Shown here piece after piece: positions 13,216 to 25,300 of a stretch of 64,000 bases of DNA (positions within the stretch are counted from its first letter, which is position 1; each line of letters opens with the position of its first letter). The notes beneath the pieces were generated by a model, which was given only the letters and a program-made list of their open reading frames with translations, was not told the origin of the DNA and searched no databases. This DNA comes from Austropuccinia psidii (Eukaryota; Basidiomycota; Pucciniomycetes; Pucciniales; Sphaerophragmiaceae): assembly GCA_023105745.1 (NCBI GenBank), contig JALGQZ010000009.1, forward strand, positions 37,765,359 through 37,829,358. The letters are read 5' to 3'. The translations under genes were made by a program, and so were the position numbers.

Positions 13216-14203
13216 TGTCTTCAATCAAATACTGTGCAGCTGGGAACAGACTCAGTAAAAGATATATTACTAGTCCAGAATCTTCAGAAGCAGAATCTGA
13301 AGACAGTATTGAGGTGCAGATTGCTAAAAGAGGCACCTGATTTAACTCAGAAAAGGCTAAATTACCACCAAAAGGTGTGTATTTTATCTTATATTTTCAC
13401 CTTTTATCTTTAAATTGACGTTAAAATGGTGCATACCAGAAATGGAAGCAACTATTCAGTCCAACCAGATGGATGTGGACAAGGAAGAGGCAAGACCAAA
13501 TCCAGAAGTGCCAAGTCTTCCACAAGAAAGACACATTTGGAGGATGCCAGAGTTGCCCCCCATTCCCCAAGGTCTGTACCAACAGATTTTGACGTTAATT
13601 CTGAGCCTGAACTGATTCATGACCATATTTCCAGGGCTGAACCATTTTCAGGTGGCAGCAATAGAAATATATCAATGCCAGTACAAAAATTGGTTCAGAG
13701 CAGCCAAAGAAGAGGAGTGGAAAATATGCCCAAGCCTTTGGCAGGGGGCCATGAACTCCTACTTACACATCAAGAGCTTTCTGGGTCAGGAGAAGACCAT
13801 AGAACTCTTAGGAGGTTGGAGCCCCCTGTCTTGAAAAGACAAGGTCAAAAAGATAAAGAATTGGTTGACAAACCAAAGTCTTTTATCCATAGACCAGAAG
13901 AAGGAACTGGAAATGACTCCAGCTTTGGAGACAGAGGCACCAGTGGCGTCTACCAGCTCCAAACCAGCTCCATAAGTGTCCAAAGACAAGCCCAAAGGAC
14001 CTCAGAAGAAGCAGAGAGGTCCCAAGAACAATCAAGGGAAGGGCAAAGGCAAAGCAAATTGGCACAGACCTTACCCACCAGGGTACAGGATCCCCAAATT
14101 GGAGCCTTCAGCCGTGGACAGTGTGTTCAACATGGCCAGAACTCTTATGGAATTCACAGCCAAGGAGCAGGAAAGGATGAACAGGACCTTTCCACGCAAA
14201 TAA
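13216..14203 (+). pseudogene. C spliced leader gene overlapping gag (broken copy)
   Basis: The inferred exons are 13216-13374, 13440-13571 (132 nt) and 13635-14203. The introns are 13375-13439 (GTGTGT...ACCAG) and 13572-13634 (GTCTGT...CCAG). Spliced, the frame reads ...EMEATIQSNQMDVD... then GLNHFQVAAIEIYQCQYKNW..., and near its end GYRIPKLEP...[11 protein letters not shown]. Family A has the same exon 2 length, splice phases and protein motifs ([33 protein letters not shown]). This copy has stops in exon 1 (about 13338) and twice in exon 3 (about 13831 and 13972). The overlapping gag frame stays open. Function is unknown; the first coding exon is not located. Confidence 0.6.
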
Positions 14204-15620
14204 ATCATGTACAAAGTAGTATTAATGTAGAAATTGGTAAACTTGATTCAAAGCTAACTAAAATAACATCAGATATTAATGAATTGAAAAAACATGACAA
14301 GAAATACATTGAATGGTATGAATTAACAAATGCCAGATTTTATTCAATCACCAATGCTTGTAGCAGAATTGAGAGTGCATGCCAGATTCAGAATGATGAA
14401 ATGGAAGATCTTTCTATTTTTACAATGAATGATCAACTTAAGATTCTACAAGAGCATGTCTTGAAAATAGTTGAAAGCACCAATAAATTTGCTACATATT
14501 TAGCAAAAAGTGACAGTGAAAGGCAGAAGTTAAAAAATGAAATCATTGCAAATGTAGAAAAAATTCATAAGAATTATGAACCACATATGCCAAGACATTC
14601 TACACCTTTGACTGAAGAAAAACTTTCTGTTAAAGGAAGTTTTACCCCACTTCTAGGAGAAAATTTTGTCTCTGTCAAAGATATTCCCAAATTAGAAGAA
14701 TGGCCAACATTCTCTGGTGAAGGAGAATTTAACCATATTGAGTTCATCAGAACTATTGATAGGTTACAAGAAGACTTTAATATACCTGATGAAATCATAG
14801 TGGGGAAGTTACACGCTCTGTTTACCAAGACTGCAAAGAAATGGCATTACAAGATGAGGATGGATCATGGAAAACATGATTGGTCTTGGTGGAAATCTGA
14901 AGTGATTACCAAATGGGCCAACAATTCTCGGAGGTTTAAAATGGAAAATGCTTTTGAAAGTGCCATCTTTAACTCAGAAAAAGATAAACCACTTACTTGG
15001 TTCTTCAAACAAAAAGACAGATTATCTGCTTTACACCCAGATATGTCTGACACTATGATTAATATTAAGATATTAAGAAAGTGTGGAGGAGAACTGGAAC
15101 ATGCTATCAAAAGCAGATGTGTAGAACCCTGTTCAGCAGAGGACTAAATTAATGCAATGGAAGATATCATTACCGGAACAAGAATTGGTAAAGCCTGGAC
15201 TAGAATCCCTATGGAATCCAAGATGATCCCAAAGATTCCCAGAGAGGATAAAAGACCAGAAAGACCTGTCTTGAAGTGTCATAAATGTGGAAGTACTTCA
15301 CATTTAGCAAACACTTGCACCAAAAAGACAAAAATCAATGAAGTTCAGGTCATTGAAGAAATTCAGTGTACTGAAGAGAAAGAAGAGTCTGATCAAGATT
15401 CTGCAGTCTCTGAAGATACACCAGTGGAGGACTGTCCCATTGAAAACATTACAGCTTTCTTTGAGGTCACAGAAGTCCATACCCACTTGCCACAGTACAG
15501 TGAGGATTGCTGCAACCTGACCAATATCCAAGATGCCAGAATGTATAAAACAAAACCTGCTAGAGGAAAGGGTTACACTGCTGGAGCATCCTGTATCACA
15601 TCAGTTTTGATGAGTGATAT
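13426..15620 (+). pseudogene. gag: C gag region (5' part of a single-frame gag-pol)
   Basis: The frame opens at ATG 13426 (MVHTRNGSNYSVQPDG). It runs through a low-complexity N-terminus, a coiled-coil-like stretch (14215-14560), a capsid-like part (KLEEWPTFSGEGEFNHIEF near 14690; FLKQ/FFKQ helix region) and a canonical CX2CX4HX4C zinc knuckle CHKCGSTSHLANTC (about 15277-15318). A TAA at 15145-15147 replaces the Tyr codon of the related A2 protein; the same frame continues after it. The ORF is cut at 15620 by a solo LTR and goes on as protease at 17542. The first 230 or so codons overlap the spliced leader gene in another frame. Confidence 0.82.
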
Positions 15621-17541
15621 TGTAAGATTTGACTATGAAACTGATGATAATATTACTATTAATCAACAGTACTATGTCTGTTCTTATGAAATATAATAAT
15701 AAAAAGTTATTATAACCACAATTAAATAATTATAAAATTATTTCTTTCACGTGTTATACACTACTAGTGATTATAACAGTGAGCAGTAATTGTCTACAAG
15801 AATCAATTACAAGAAGAATTTAATAATAAAACCTTCTTTATTAAAATAATAAAATTATTTTAATATATAATTATCTTTTACAAGAATAATTATGAATATG
15901 ATTCTTGAAGAAAACTATTACTAGAGAAAAACTGTAAGAATTAAAAATAAATGACTCACTAATACTCCAAAGAACTTATTGATAGATAAGAGTAGAGAAA
16001 TTTGACGTGGAATTGTGGATTTAAGGGATCAAAAGGATTTATAACAGTATTATAGCAATATATAGTTGGATTCTATGATTTAACGTCTTTCTGGTTGATT
16101 CTGAAAGATTTAAAATACTTAAGAATAGCTTTAACTAATACTTACTTGTTGGTAATAATGATTTAATAAATTGATAAGATGATGATACGGAAAAAACAGA
16201 AAGAAGAGGCTTCTTTTAAGTCAACAACAGCTCACAGAGGCGCGCCATGGAGCAAACTGAAAAACCAGTGAGTGAGAAAACAATAAACCTTTTTGGATTA
16301 ATCATTGCATCATCTGTTGTCACATAAGATTATCATAATTACTTAATTGATGCTTTTACGTGACTACTAACCCCAATATGGTTAAGAATAAAAGGAGTAA
16401 CAACAGTAAATCTTCTTTTATTCCAAAATAATCATTTATTTCTCAAAGTTATCAATGTTATTGCCAATTTCATCACAGGTTTTAATTACTGTGAGTTTTT
16501 GAAGATTCAGTGTTTCACGTAGAATGGTCAAAAATGGACTGTAAGGAAAACTTTTAATTTTACTAGTAAAACTGTATATCTTTTTGGTTGTACCATAGAT
16601 AATACAGTTCTTCATTGGTCCTGAAAGTTTCAGAAAGATTCATTAAGAATTGTATTTTTAATGAATTTTTGAAGTTTTTACCTCATTTCTACGTAGAATT
16701 GCAAATAGCAGTATTTTGCTGGTTGCTATGAGGTAAATCAATGAATATGGATCCCAAAAGGGTTTTAATTACTCTTTTAGGGTCTATTCATGGAAAGTCA
16801 TCAATAATTGACGTGGTTACAGGAGCCTAAGTAGCTTATTACCTCCTTGGCACGTCAAAATAGCAGGTTATTTGCTATTTTCTTATGATTACAGTAGGTG
16901 TAACTTGGTAACCAAGTTCCCAAAGAGTTTTAGCTTACCAATTGGGCCAAGATGAGCCATGGATCCATGCTCTGGAGTTATCCACGCCTCTGAGGCCTCA
17001 GAAGTTGGGTACCCTGGCTCTCTTTGATGTCTTTTGTCCCCCTTGCCTAATTTTTACGTCAAAATGATAATTTAAGCTTAAAGTGAGATATCCACTATGG
17101 GTGTACCAAAAGTCCATGTAACAATACCATGATATTAAGTGCTCAAAACATGCATAACACTATTCTTAGTGTATATGTAACATGGGATTTCTCACTTTCC
17201 CATTATTTTGGCGTGAAATTAAGAAAAACAAAAATTTTCACGGATCTTTTATGTGGTATTGATGATGTGGTATTGAAGTATTTTCCATTTTACCACCTCA
17301 AAGAGTTAATTTGAGCTTATTCACTCTATGGAGCTACCCTAGGTGAATTTTTGTGTAGAATCCAAATCTGGTCTTAAATCCATGGATTTACTTACTCAAA
17401 AAAAAGTTATTCATCTTTTCTGAAATTGAAAATGATGAATTTTGGATATATGCATGACTTATGAGTTATGCATAATTCAAAATTTCTTTTTAAGATAATT
17501 GTGGCCTATTTGGGTATGTAAAATATACCTCAAGGCTCACA
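15621..17541 (-). repeat. solo LTR of family C inside C (1921 bp)
   Basis: This is a complete C-type LTR in inverse orientation (TGTAAGATTTGAC... to ...CTCAAGGCTCACA on the plus strand), with a perfect target-site duplication GATAT at 15616-15620 and 17542-17546. No internal element sequence accompanies it, so a full element inserted and then collapsed by LTR recombination, or a single LTR remained. It separates the zinc-knuckle part of gag from the protease codons. Small open frames in it are mirror images of open frames in the other C LTRs. Confidence 0.92.
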
Positions 17542-18603
17542 GATATTGAAGCCAAATTAAATTTGGATACAGGGGCATTTTGCACTTGTGCGGGCAAAGA
17601 TTATCTCCGAATTATACTTCCTGAATGGAAAAACCATCTATTACCAATAGAAGGTGTGCAATTTAGTAGTGCCAGTAAAAATATGTACCCCTTGGGTATA
17701 TTAGACACTAATCTTGTATTTCCACACCCAGCAGGAAGTGTAAGGATGAAAACTGAGATTGTTTTAATGGATAATTGCACATCTCAGCACATCATTCTTG
17801 GAAATGATTACTTGAATATCTATGGTATTGACATAAATAGCCATAAAGACAGATATTTCACAATTGGGGATAACAAGAGACAAAAATTTGCTTTTCCAAT
17901 ATGTCAAAACAAATATCTGTAGTATCTTCTGTCAAGGATACTTACAAAAGTGAATTTGTGTCTAATCAACTTGTTGAAGCACAAGTTAATCCATCATTGT
18001 CACAAAAAAATGAGGAATGAACTTATTGACGTGTTATACACATACATAAATGCATTTGCCTCTGATAATGAACCATTAGGTGCTATAAGGGGACATGAAG
18101 TTGATATTACTCTTAATATTGACAGACCATATCCTCCAGTACTTAGAGGACCAGCTTATCCAGCCAGTCCCAGAGCTAGAGAAGCCTTGGAAAAACATAT
18201 CCAAGAGTTAATCCAACTTGGTGTACTAAGAAAAGTAGGCCATAATGAGGAAGTTGAAGTGACAACACCTGTTATTATTGCATGGCATAATGACAAGTCA
18301 AGAATGGTTGGAGATTTCAGAGCATTGAATACCTACACAGTTCCAGATAGGTATCCAATCCCTAGAATTCAAGAAACCTTTACTCAATTGTCTAAAGCCA
18401 AGTATATAACATCAATGGATGCATTGAAAGGTTTCCATCAGAATTTTTTGACGCCTAAAGCTAAGAAATTACTTAGAATTATCACTCACTGTGGTATTTA
18501 TGAGTATCTTAGAATGCCATTTGGCATTGAAAATGCTCCATCCCATTGGCAAAGAATGATGAATACAATCTTTCCCACACAATTGTCTGAAGGATGGCTT
18601 ATG
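17542..18603 (+). pseudogene. pol: C pol, part 1: protease and N-terminal reverse transcriptase
   Basis: The protease motif LDTGAFCTCAG is at about 17560-17592. A one-base loss in AGCTTTTCC-like sequence near 17897 shifts the frame, and an extra A in the A7 run near 18003-18009 shifts it again. Reverse transcriptase follows ([20 protein letters not shown] near 18302, [36 protein letters not shown] near 18502). It stops after GWLM at 18603, where the following YIDD catalytic box is missing; family A has [11 protein letters not shown]. Element B2 starts here. The coding resumes at 28899. Confidence 0.87.
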
Positions 18604-19336
18604 GCTCTTCGAAGTGAAGAGGGCCTGGCACTCAGTAAACTGGGACTCACTTATGGAGGGCTCAAGGATATGGTAAAAAGGAATACACTGAAGAGTGTTA
18701 AAGATAAATTGCTAAAAGAATGAATACAAGAAAAGCAGCAACAAGAAATAAGAGTACGAAATAGAAGGGCCAACCACAAACAAGTCCAAGTCCACTGTTT
18801 CAACCTGTCAGAATGGAAAGCAAAGGGTTAATAAGGATATGGCCACCCAACTCATACTGTACAGGCAAAGAGAGAAAAGGCAAAGACTAACTTAAAATTA
18901 AATAATTATAATACCCAATTATAAGGATAAGAATAATTATAAAATAATAAATAAACTAAATTAACTAACTGGGGAAAAGTCCCCAGGGGGGAGAAAGAGG
19001 GGCTGGTATATGTGAGAATCACCAGCCCTGATCCAGAGGAAGAATTTTCATGAGAATAATTGATGATTGAATTGAGTCTGGCCAATACAGGTCCTGTACA
19101 AGAGGTGTGGTGTATTTGAGTGATCATACAGTTCCATACTGGTGTATTGAAACTGTATTGGGTGAATCCAACCTGTACAGGTATTGACAGGCTGTATTGA
19201 TGTACCAAGCTGTATGCATGTTTCAGAATGAAGATTGCTGAAACTGAATGCTGATGCAGATACTGGATTTGCTGATTTGGGGTGTTTGAGTGGGTGTATG
19301 AATGAATACCCTTACCCCTGATGGATGGTTGTTACA
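18604..19336 (-). repeat. B2 3' LTR (truncated at its outer end)
   Basis: It matches the 5' LTR at 28152-28898 with few substitutions and two indels: an extra repeat in the AAAGGCAAAG region near 18865 here, and a 22-bp CTGTACAG block absent here. The inner end ...GGTTGTTACA (19327-19336) is intact. The outer end has lost about nine bases (TGTCACAGG) together with neighbouring C sequence. Confidence 0.9.
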
Positions 19337-19350
19337 GTATCCCCCTCTTG
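19337..19350 (-). promoter_or_regulatory. B2 polypurine tract
   Basis: Minus-strand reading AAGAGGGGGATAC directly precedes the TGTAACAACC start of the 3' LTR. Its position and purine content fit the plus-strand primer of reverse transcription. Confidence 0.65.
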
Positions 19351-20294
19351 AAACTGGTGGGCTCCTGAACACCATAATACCCTGCCACTGTTGAGTGGCA
19401 TCTCATTATCCCCACATTTTTTCAAAACATTTCTTTTTTAATTTTCTTTTCCTCTTGACCATTATCCTGAAAATCCTTCATTACTCCTTCCCTATCAAAA
19501 TCAATTGATTCCCCCCTTTTCCAAGTTTGAGTAAGTATTCCACTTCAAAATTATGCATTTCTTGTCTTCTGATCCAATCATCCATGCCCTTGGGATGTGG
19601 CCTTGGGATATATCCTAGAATAAGGACCACTGAGCTCTTTGGCTCAAAAAATGATGCCCAATGAGTATATGAAGTGTACTCATTGGGCAAGGCTTAATCC
19701 ATTGAAAAATTGAAAAAATCCCTCCAAGGGGTCTTGTCCCCATTACCCATGGAAATGGCCTCAACAGCCCTCCAAAGTGTTTTTGGGCTGTGGCCTTTAC
19801 CCTGATGATTCTTGACATCTCTTGACTTTTATGGCCTTTTGGGCCTCTTGGATGTTTTGGTGAACTTAGGTCTTCATATGATTTCTTTGGCCATAATTGG
19901 CCTTTTGATGTCTTTGGGGTCCTATGGTCCGTGGGCCATACGCCGCGGTCCGCGGTCCGTGGGGGTTAATGGAGGCCCCCAGGACTAAAATGGAGCCCCT
20001 GGGCCCAAATTTGCTGGGGACCCAGGGTGACCATGGGGCCCAGAAATGGCCCAAACATGAAATTCACCCTACATGGCCTGGACCCATTGATGGGGTCCTG
20101 GCCTCCCCAAAGCTGCAGGGGAGGCCCTGGGTGATGAATTCAGCCCCAAAGGGGTATGAACCTTATCCTTAGAGGCTTTGAGGGGGGGCATAATTGAGTT
20201 ATGGCCCCATTTCCTTGAGGTCAAATTCTTTTTTCTTGATATGGAGTGGATTGATTCTGACATCTTGAATCTTCTGCTTGCATATTCTTCAGTT
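19351..20294. other. B2 extra 3' region: non-coding, GGCC-rich segment
   Basis: This lies between the polypurine tract and the opposite-strand gene. From about 19800 to 20130 it is much more GC-rich than the rest of the window, with about a dozen GGCC tetramers plus CCGCGG and CCGTGGG words near 19930-19960. The equivalent part of B1 (about 63600-64000) has the same composition. It lies upstream of the start of the opposite-strand gene and could hold its promoter. Short open frames here show no protein character. Confidence 0.5.
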
Positions 20295-21535
20295 ATGAGT
20301 TCCAAACTGACTGAACTCACTGAATCTTCCCCTTCTGCACCGCCACCATCTGTTCTTCATGGTTCTGGAGTCTTCAGTCGATTGTCCTCCCTTTCCATGG
20401 CGTCTTCTGGCCATTTTGATCCTTCCCAAACATATGATGGGTTCAGAGCAGTTGAAGTTCTTGATCCTGCCTGCACTGAGTATTTGGCCAAGGGAAAGGA
20501 TTGCTTTCAACATTACAATCCTCGATCATCAAAATGCCATTTTTGCTTTATTGGGAGGAAGCCATGCTGCCGTACCGGATCGACTTTGTCCCAGGTCAGG
20601 AGGCACTTATGGAGCAGGAAAGATGGGCCTTATGGGCAGGAATTCCCCATTCTTGAGGAGCCTACCCCTGATGCAACTTCTGGATTTTCTCAATGTGAGT
20701 GATTTGCATATCTTGATTGAATTGGTGCTGATATCTTGATGTAGTGATTGGTTCCAGGCAGAGGGATGTGGCCAGATGGACTAATGTTGGAGGGTCCATT
20801 CCAATCGGTGGTAGGCCCATCCACTACAGCTCAGAAATCCCAATTTCAAGGACCAATGCTGATGGAGTGGTGAAAGTAGTGAAGAAACTAAGAAGAATTG
20901 TTGATTCCCCAACAGATCCAGATGCTGAAGGAAGTGATGAGTTGGATGGTGAAGAAGTTCAAGTTATACCTCATTCAATTGGCCATCCATCTAGCAATTC
21001 CTCTTCTCAACCTCTTGCCAACACCAGATTCCAAAGTCAAGTCATTCCCAGCACTCCAAGAACCTTCCAACCAATGCTTGCTTCCATTCCTACAACCCTT
21101 CCTCCTCCTTCACCAACTACTTGCCACACCGCCAGGCCTGCCTTGAATCCAGCAGTAAGACCATTCCCAGCTCAACAGCCCAGGAACTCACCCATAAACA
21201 CCTCCCTTCAACTCCAACCTGTGGCCAGCTCCAGCAGAAGAAGAGATGGATTGTCCCCTCTGCCGTTTCCTGCCGCTAAAGTTTTTCAAAGAAGAGAACG
21301 TTGGCCTATCCGGGTTACCAGAGAAGATCCCAATGTGGCTAGTGAAAGTCAAGATTCTGTGGCCAGATTGTTCAGGAGGGTTGATAGGAATAGCAGAGAG
21401 TTGATTATGTATGCCAATGACAGGACTATTCCAGGTACTGCTTCTGAAGAGATGGCTGCAAAATTTGCCTGGTATGAAGATGAGTTGATAAATGATTTCC
21501 AGAGAACTTTTGATGATTTGGGTAGAGATAACTAG
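20295..21535 (+). CDS. B2 antisense accessory gene: zinc-cluster-like protein, two exons
   Basis: The gene runs opposite to the retroelement that contains it. Exon 1 is 20295-20694 and exon 2 is 20745-21535, joined across a 50-nt intron (GTGAGT...GATGTAG); the product is 396 residues. The start is the Met of MSSKLTELTESS, with a second in-frame Met at MASSGHFDPSQ. The N-terminal part has a cysteine pattern (ACTEYLAKGKDC, SKCHFCFIGRKPCCRTG) like basidiomycete CX2CX6C...CX2CX6C zinc clusters, with the second Cys changed to Tyr here. A long Ser/Pro-rich middle and a charged C-terminus (FAWYEDELINDFQRTFDDLG) follow. The B1 copy at 62107-63063 keeps the frame and the intron position. I recall many rust-fungus predicted proteins of this kind. 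Function is unknown; nucleic-acid binding is only inferred. Confidence 0.75.
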
Positions 21536-22304
21536 TTTCCTTTTCCTTGTTTGTGTTTGGTTTGCCTTCTATCCCCACTCTTATAAATACTAAAAAATGA
21601 AAAAAAATGGAACCTCCCAATACATGATTTGGGAGGGAATGCTGCTGCTTTAAAGAAATAAAAGAAAGAAAATTATACAAGTAAAGAAAGAAAGAAAAAT
21701 AAAAGAATAAGATAAAATGAGAGTAAAGAAAGAAATAAAGAAAAAATCCTGATGGTTGGTCCTTCTTGTAGTGAGTTGCTTGATTCTGGCCAAAAAAGTG
21801 TCTGAAAAATGAAAACCAAGCATTTGATGCTCACAGAGTGGCCAAGGTGATGTTTTACAAGAAGTAGAACCCTCAGGGATGCATACCAGGAGATGGAACT
21901 TACTTTCATAACTTCCACTCCCCACCAAGCACCATAACATTGAAAAGAATTGCCATAAATGACTTCTGAGAAGAATTGCCATAAATGACTTCTGAAAAGA
22001 ATTTCCGTAAATGACTTGAAGTAATGAATGTCTTGGATTATGATGATTGGCATAAATTGAAATGATGAATAAAAAGAAAGAAAAGAAAAACAAAGAAAAG
22101 AATATTTGGCCATATCTTGATAAGGTCCAAATCGGAGGGTATTGGTGTTGTATGCTTCCTGAACCTGTCCAAAGAATTGACAAGTGCTCACAAAGTGGCC
22201 AAGGTGATGCTTACAACAACATATGGGTAGAATACCCCCTTAAAGGTGCATGCCAGGAGAGGAACTTACTTTCATAACTTCCTCTCCGGACCAAGCACCA
22301 TAAA
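21536..22304. other. B2 spacer between antisense gene and pol, with duplicated module
   Basis: I see no convincing coding sequence; long frames on the minus strand at 21650-22191 are AT-rich, read in two overlapping frames and have no known motif. Two diverged copies of a module of about 120 bp (word GGTGCTTGGT...TATGAAAGTAAGTT, read on the minus strand) occur near 22310-22190 and 21945-21820. B1 has the same pair at 61420-61540 and 61722-61850. Confidence 0.55.
21942..22019. repeat. 26-bp minisatellite, three copies
   Basis: There are three head-to-tail copies of a 26-base unit starting GAAAAGAATTGCCATAAATG at 21942, 21968 and 21994. The third copy has a few substitutions. The matching B1 region does not show the triplication. 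Confidence 0.85.
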
Positions 22305-25300
22305 TCAAACTCTTGAGGTATTTGGACCAGGCTTGTCTGGATACAATGAATGGAAGTCCTTGACAAGATCTGGTGAGTTGGTAAGGTTTGAAGCTGGTTC
22401 CCAAGTGGTTCTTTCTGGTTCTTCACTGAATCCTTTCCACTCTACAAGATACCATAATTTACCTCTTTTGAGTTTTGAGTCCAGAACCTGAGCCACTTCC
22501 CATTCTTCTTGCTCCTCCACTAAAACTGGTGGTGGCGGCAATTGATGCCGATTTGGGATAGTTGAATGCTTGACTGGTTCTAATAAGGACACATGGAATA
22601 CAGGGTGAACTGTCTTCCATTGCTGAGGCAACTTGAGGTGATATGCATGGCTGCCAATCTTCTTCAGAACTTCAAAGAGTCCCAACCATCTTTCTGATAA
22701 TTTCTTGGTGGGTCTTGTTGTCTTGATGTTTCTGGAAGCTAGCCATACTTTGTCCCCAGGTTTGAAATCAGGTGGAATTGCTCTATTTCTATCTGCATAC
22801 TTCTTGAATCTCCTTATTTCTGACTCTAATTCTTCTTTGACAACTTGCTGTACTGATTGGAGTTTTGTTGATAACTTTCCAGCAGGTGAGTCTTGAGAAA
22901 TATGGATTGAGTCAAAACTGGGATTTCTTCCATAAATGGTGAAAAACGGTGATTGCTTGGTTGATGAATTTTCTGCATTATTATAGGCAAATTCAGCCAG
23001 AGGGAGCCAGGCGTACCAGTCATCTTGATGATAGCTGACATACATCCAAAGGTACTGTTCTAGTATCTGATTTACCCTCTCTGTCTGTCCATCTGTTTCA
23101 GGGTGAAAGGCAGTTGAAAGATCTCTTGATATCTTGAGCTGCTGACACAATTGAGTCCAAAATGATGAAACAAATAAGGAACCTCTATCACTGACAATAC
23201 TGACTGGAAGTCCATGCTTGGAAAATACATGACTAATGAAGATTTGAGCTAAATCCAGAGCAGTGATTGTGCCATAAGTTGGAATGGAGATTGCCATTTT
23301 TGAGAATCTGTCCACAACTACTGAAATTGAGTCAAAGTTGTTTGACGGTGGCAATTGAGTGATGAAGTCCATTGATAATGAATTCCAAGGACCAGACGGA
23401 ATTGAAAGAGGCTTGAGTAATCCAAACTTCTTGTGATGAATGTTCTTGTTTCTTGAACATTGCTGAAATGAGGGCACATAGTCCTTGATGAATTGATTCA
23501 TGCCAGCCCAATAAAAATCCCTCTTGATGAGCTTGAGGGTCTTCTCCTGGCCAGGATGGCCAGCCAATGGTGAGTCATGACGCTTTTGAAGAATATTGAG
23601 TTGAAGTTCTTCATTGCTTGGGATTACCACTCTATCTTTGAATAATAATAAATTGGCTTGAGGTTCAAGAGAATAATCTGGAACTGATTCACCTCTTGCT
23701 AGTTGCTTGAGTATTTCTTTATAGTCTTTGTCTTGCCATACTTCTTTTTGAATCTTGTCCACTAAATCTGAGAAAATTTCCACTTTGATTGAGAAGAATC
23801 TTGACTCTTGAATTTCATCTTGCTTAAGTACTTGATGAAAATTTTGAGGATTCTTGCTGATGAAGTCAACCCCCCTCTCTGGGTACACGTTGTCCCGACG
23901 TGACAAGGCATCTGGTAAAGTGGCCAGCCTGCCTGGGCGGTAAGTGATAGTGAAATGAAATTCTGAGAGAAATTCAGCCCAACGGGCCTGACGACGAGTA
24001 AGAACTTTGGAAGACATGAAATACTGCAAGGAAGAGTGGTCTGTCAAGACCTCAAAAGGATTGGAAAGAGAAAGAAGAAATTCCCTCCAGCGCTTGAGAG
24101 CCCAAACTATGCCAAGGAGTTCCTTCTCATGGTTTTAATAGTTGAGTTCAGCTGGTAAGAGCTTGCGACTATCAAATGCAATGGGATACTTTCCTGAGTC
24201 ATTCACCTGACTCAATACGGCGCCCAATGCATAATCAGAAGCATCAGTCTCTACAATAGTAGGTAGAGATGGATTGAAATGGGATAAGATAGGAGCAGAG
24301 GTGAAAGCTTCTTTGAGTGCTTGAAACCAACTAAGAGCTTCCTCATTGAAGATGAAAGGAGAATCTTTTTTGAGAAGGGAAGTGAGAGAAGTGATTCTTT
24401 TGGAATAATTTTTAATGAAACGACGATAAAAATTGGCAAAGCCAAGAAAAGATTGATGGGCCTTGATGTTTTTGGACTGAGGCCAATTGAGGATTTGCTG
24501 AACTTTTGAAGAATCCATCTTGAGGCCATCACTTGAAACAACATAGCCCAAGTATTCCACACTTGAGGCATGGAATACACACTTGGAGGCTTTGGCAAAC
24601 AGATTATTGTCCCTCAGTCTTTGGAGGACAGAGGCCACATGTTTGACATGTTCCTCCTCACAACTGGAAAAGACCATAATATCATCTAGATAAACCACAA
24701 CAAACACATCCAAAAAATATGCAAAGATATCATTTACTAGATTCTGGAAAGAAGCAGGAGCATTGGTCAACCCAAATGGCATGACCAAATACTCATAACT
24801 GCCATATTTGGTTCTAAAGGCAGTTAAGTGCTCATCCCCCTCTTTGATTCTCAGAAGGTTATATGCACCACACAAATCTTTCTTGGAGAAGATAGTGGCA
24901 CTGTTGAATACGGTAAGAAGCTGGTTCATAGGAGGAACAGGGTATCTGTTCTTCCTAGTGACAGTATTGAGTTTGCGGTAGTCAACACACAAACAAAGAC
25001 CTCCATCCTTTTTCTTGACAAAAAGGACAGGTGCTCCTGTTGAAGAGGAGCTTGGTCTGATGAAACCTTTCTCTACATTCTCTGAAATGTAGGCCCGCAG
25101 TGTTTCTGACTCTTGATTTGATAATGATTAGATAATACCAATTGGAGGTAGAAGACCCTCCAATTTGATATGGTGATCACAGGCGCGGTGTGGAGGGAGT
25201 CTCTCTGCTTTCACCTTGGAGAATACATCCAAATATTGGTGATAAGCAGGAGGAACAACCTTTAACACAGTTTCAACTTCTTTTGGCTCTTCCTCCTCAT

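Noticed and set aside
21650..22191. Two long overlapping minus-strand frames, 172-177 codons
   Set aside because: Hydrophobic low-complexity translation, no counterpart protein in B1, and a duplicated non-coding module and minisatellite in the same place.
19337..22304. The extra region of B2 as a separate transposon inserted after pol
   Set aside because: B1, an independent insertion, has the same region at the same junction after the chromodomain. I saw no inverted repeats or target duplications around it in either copy.
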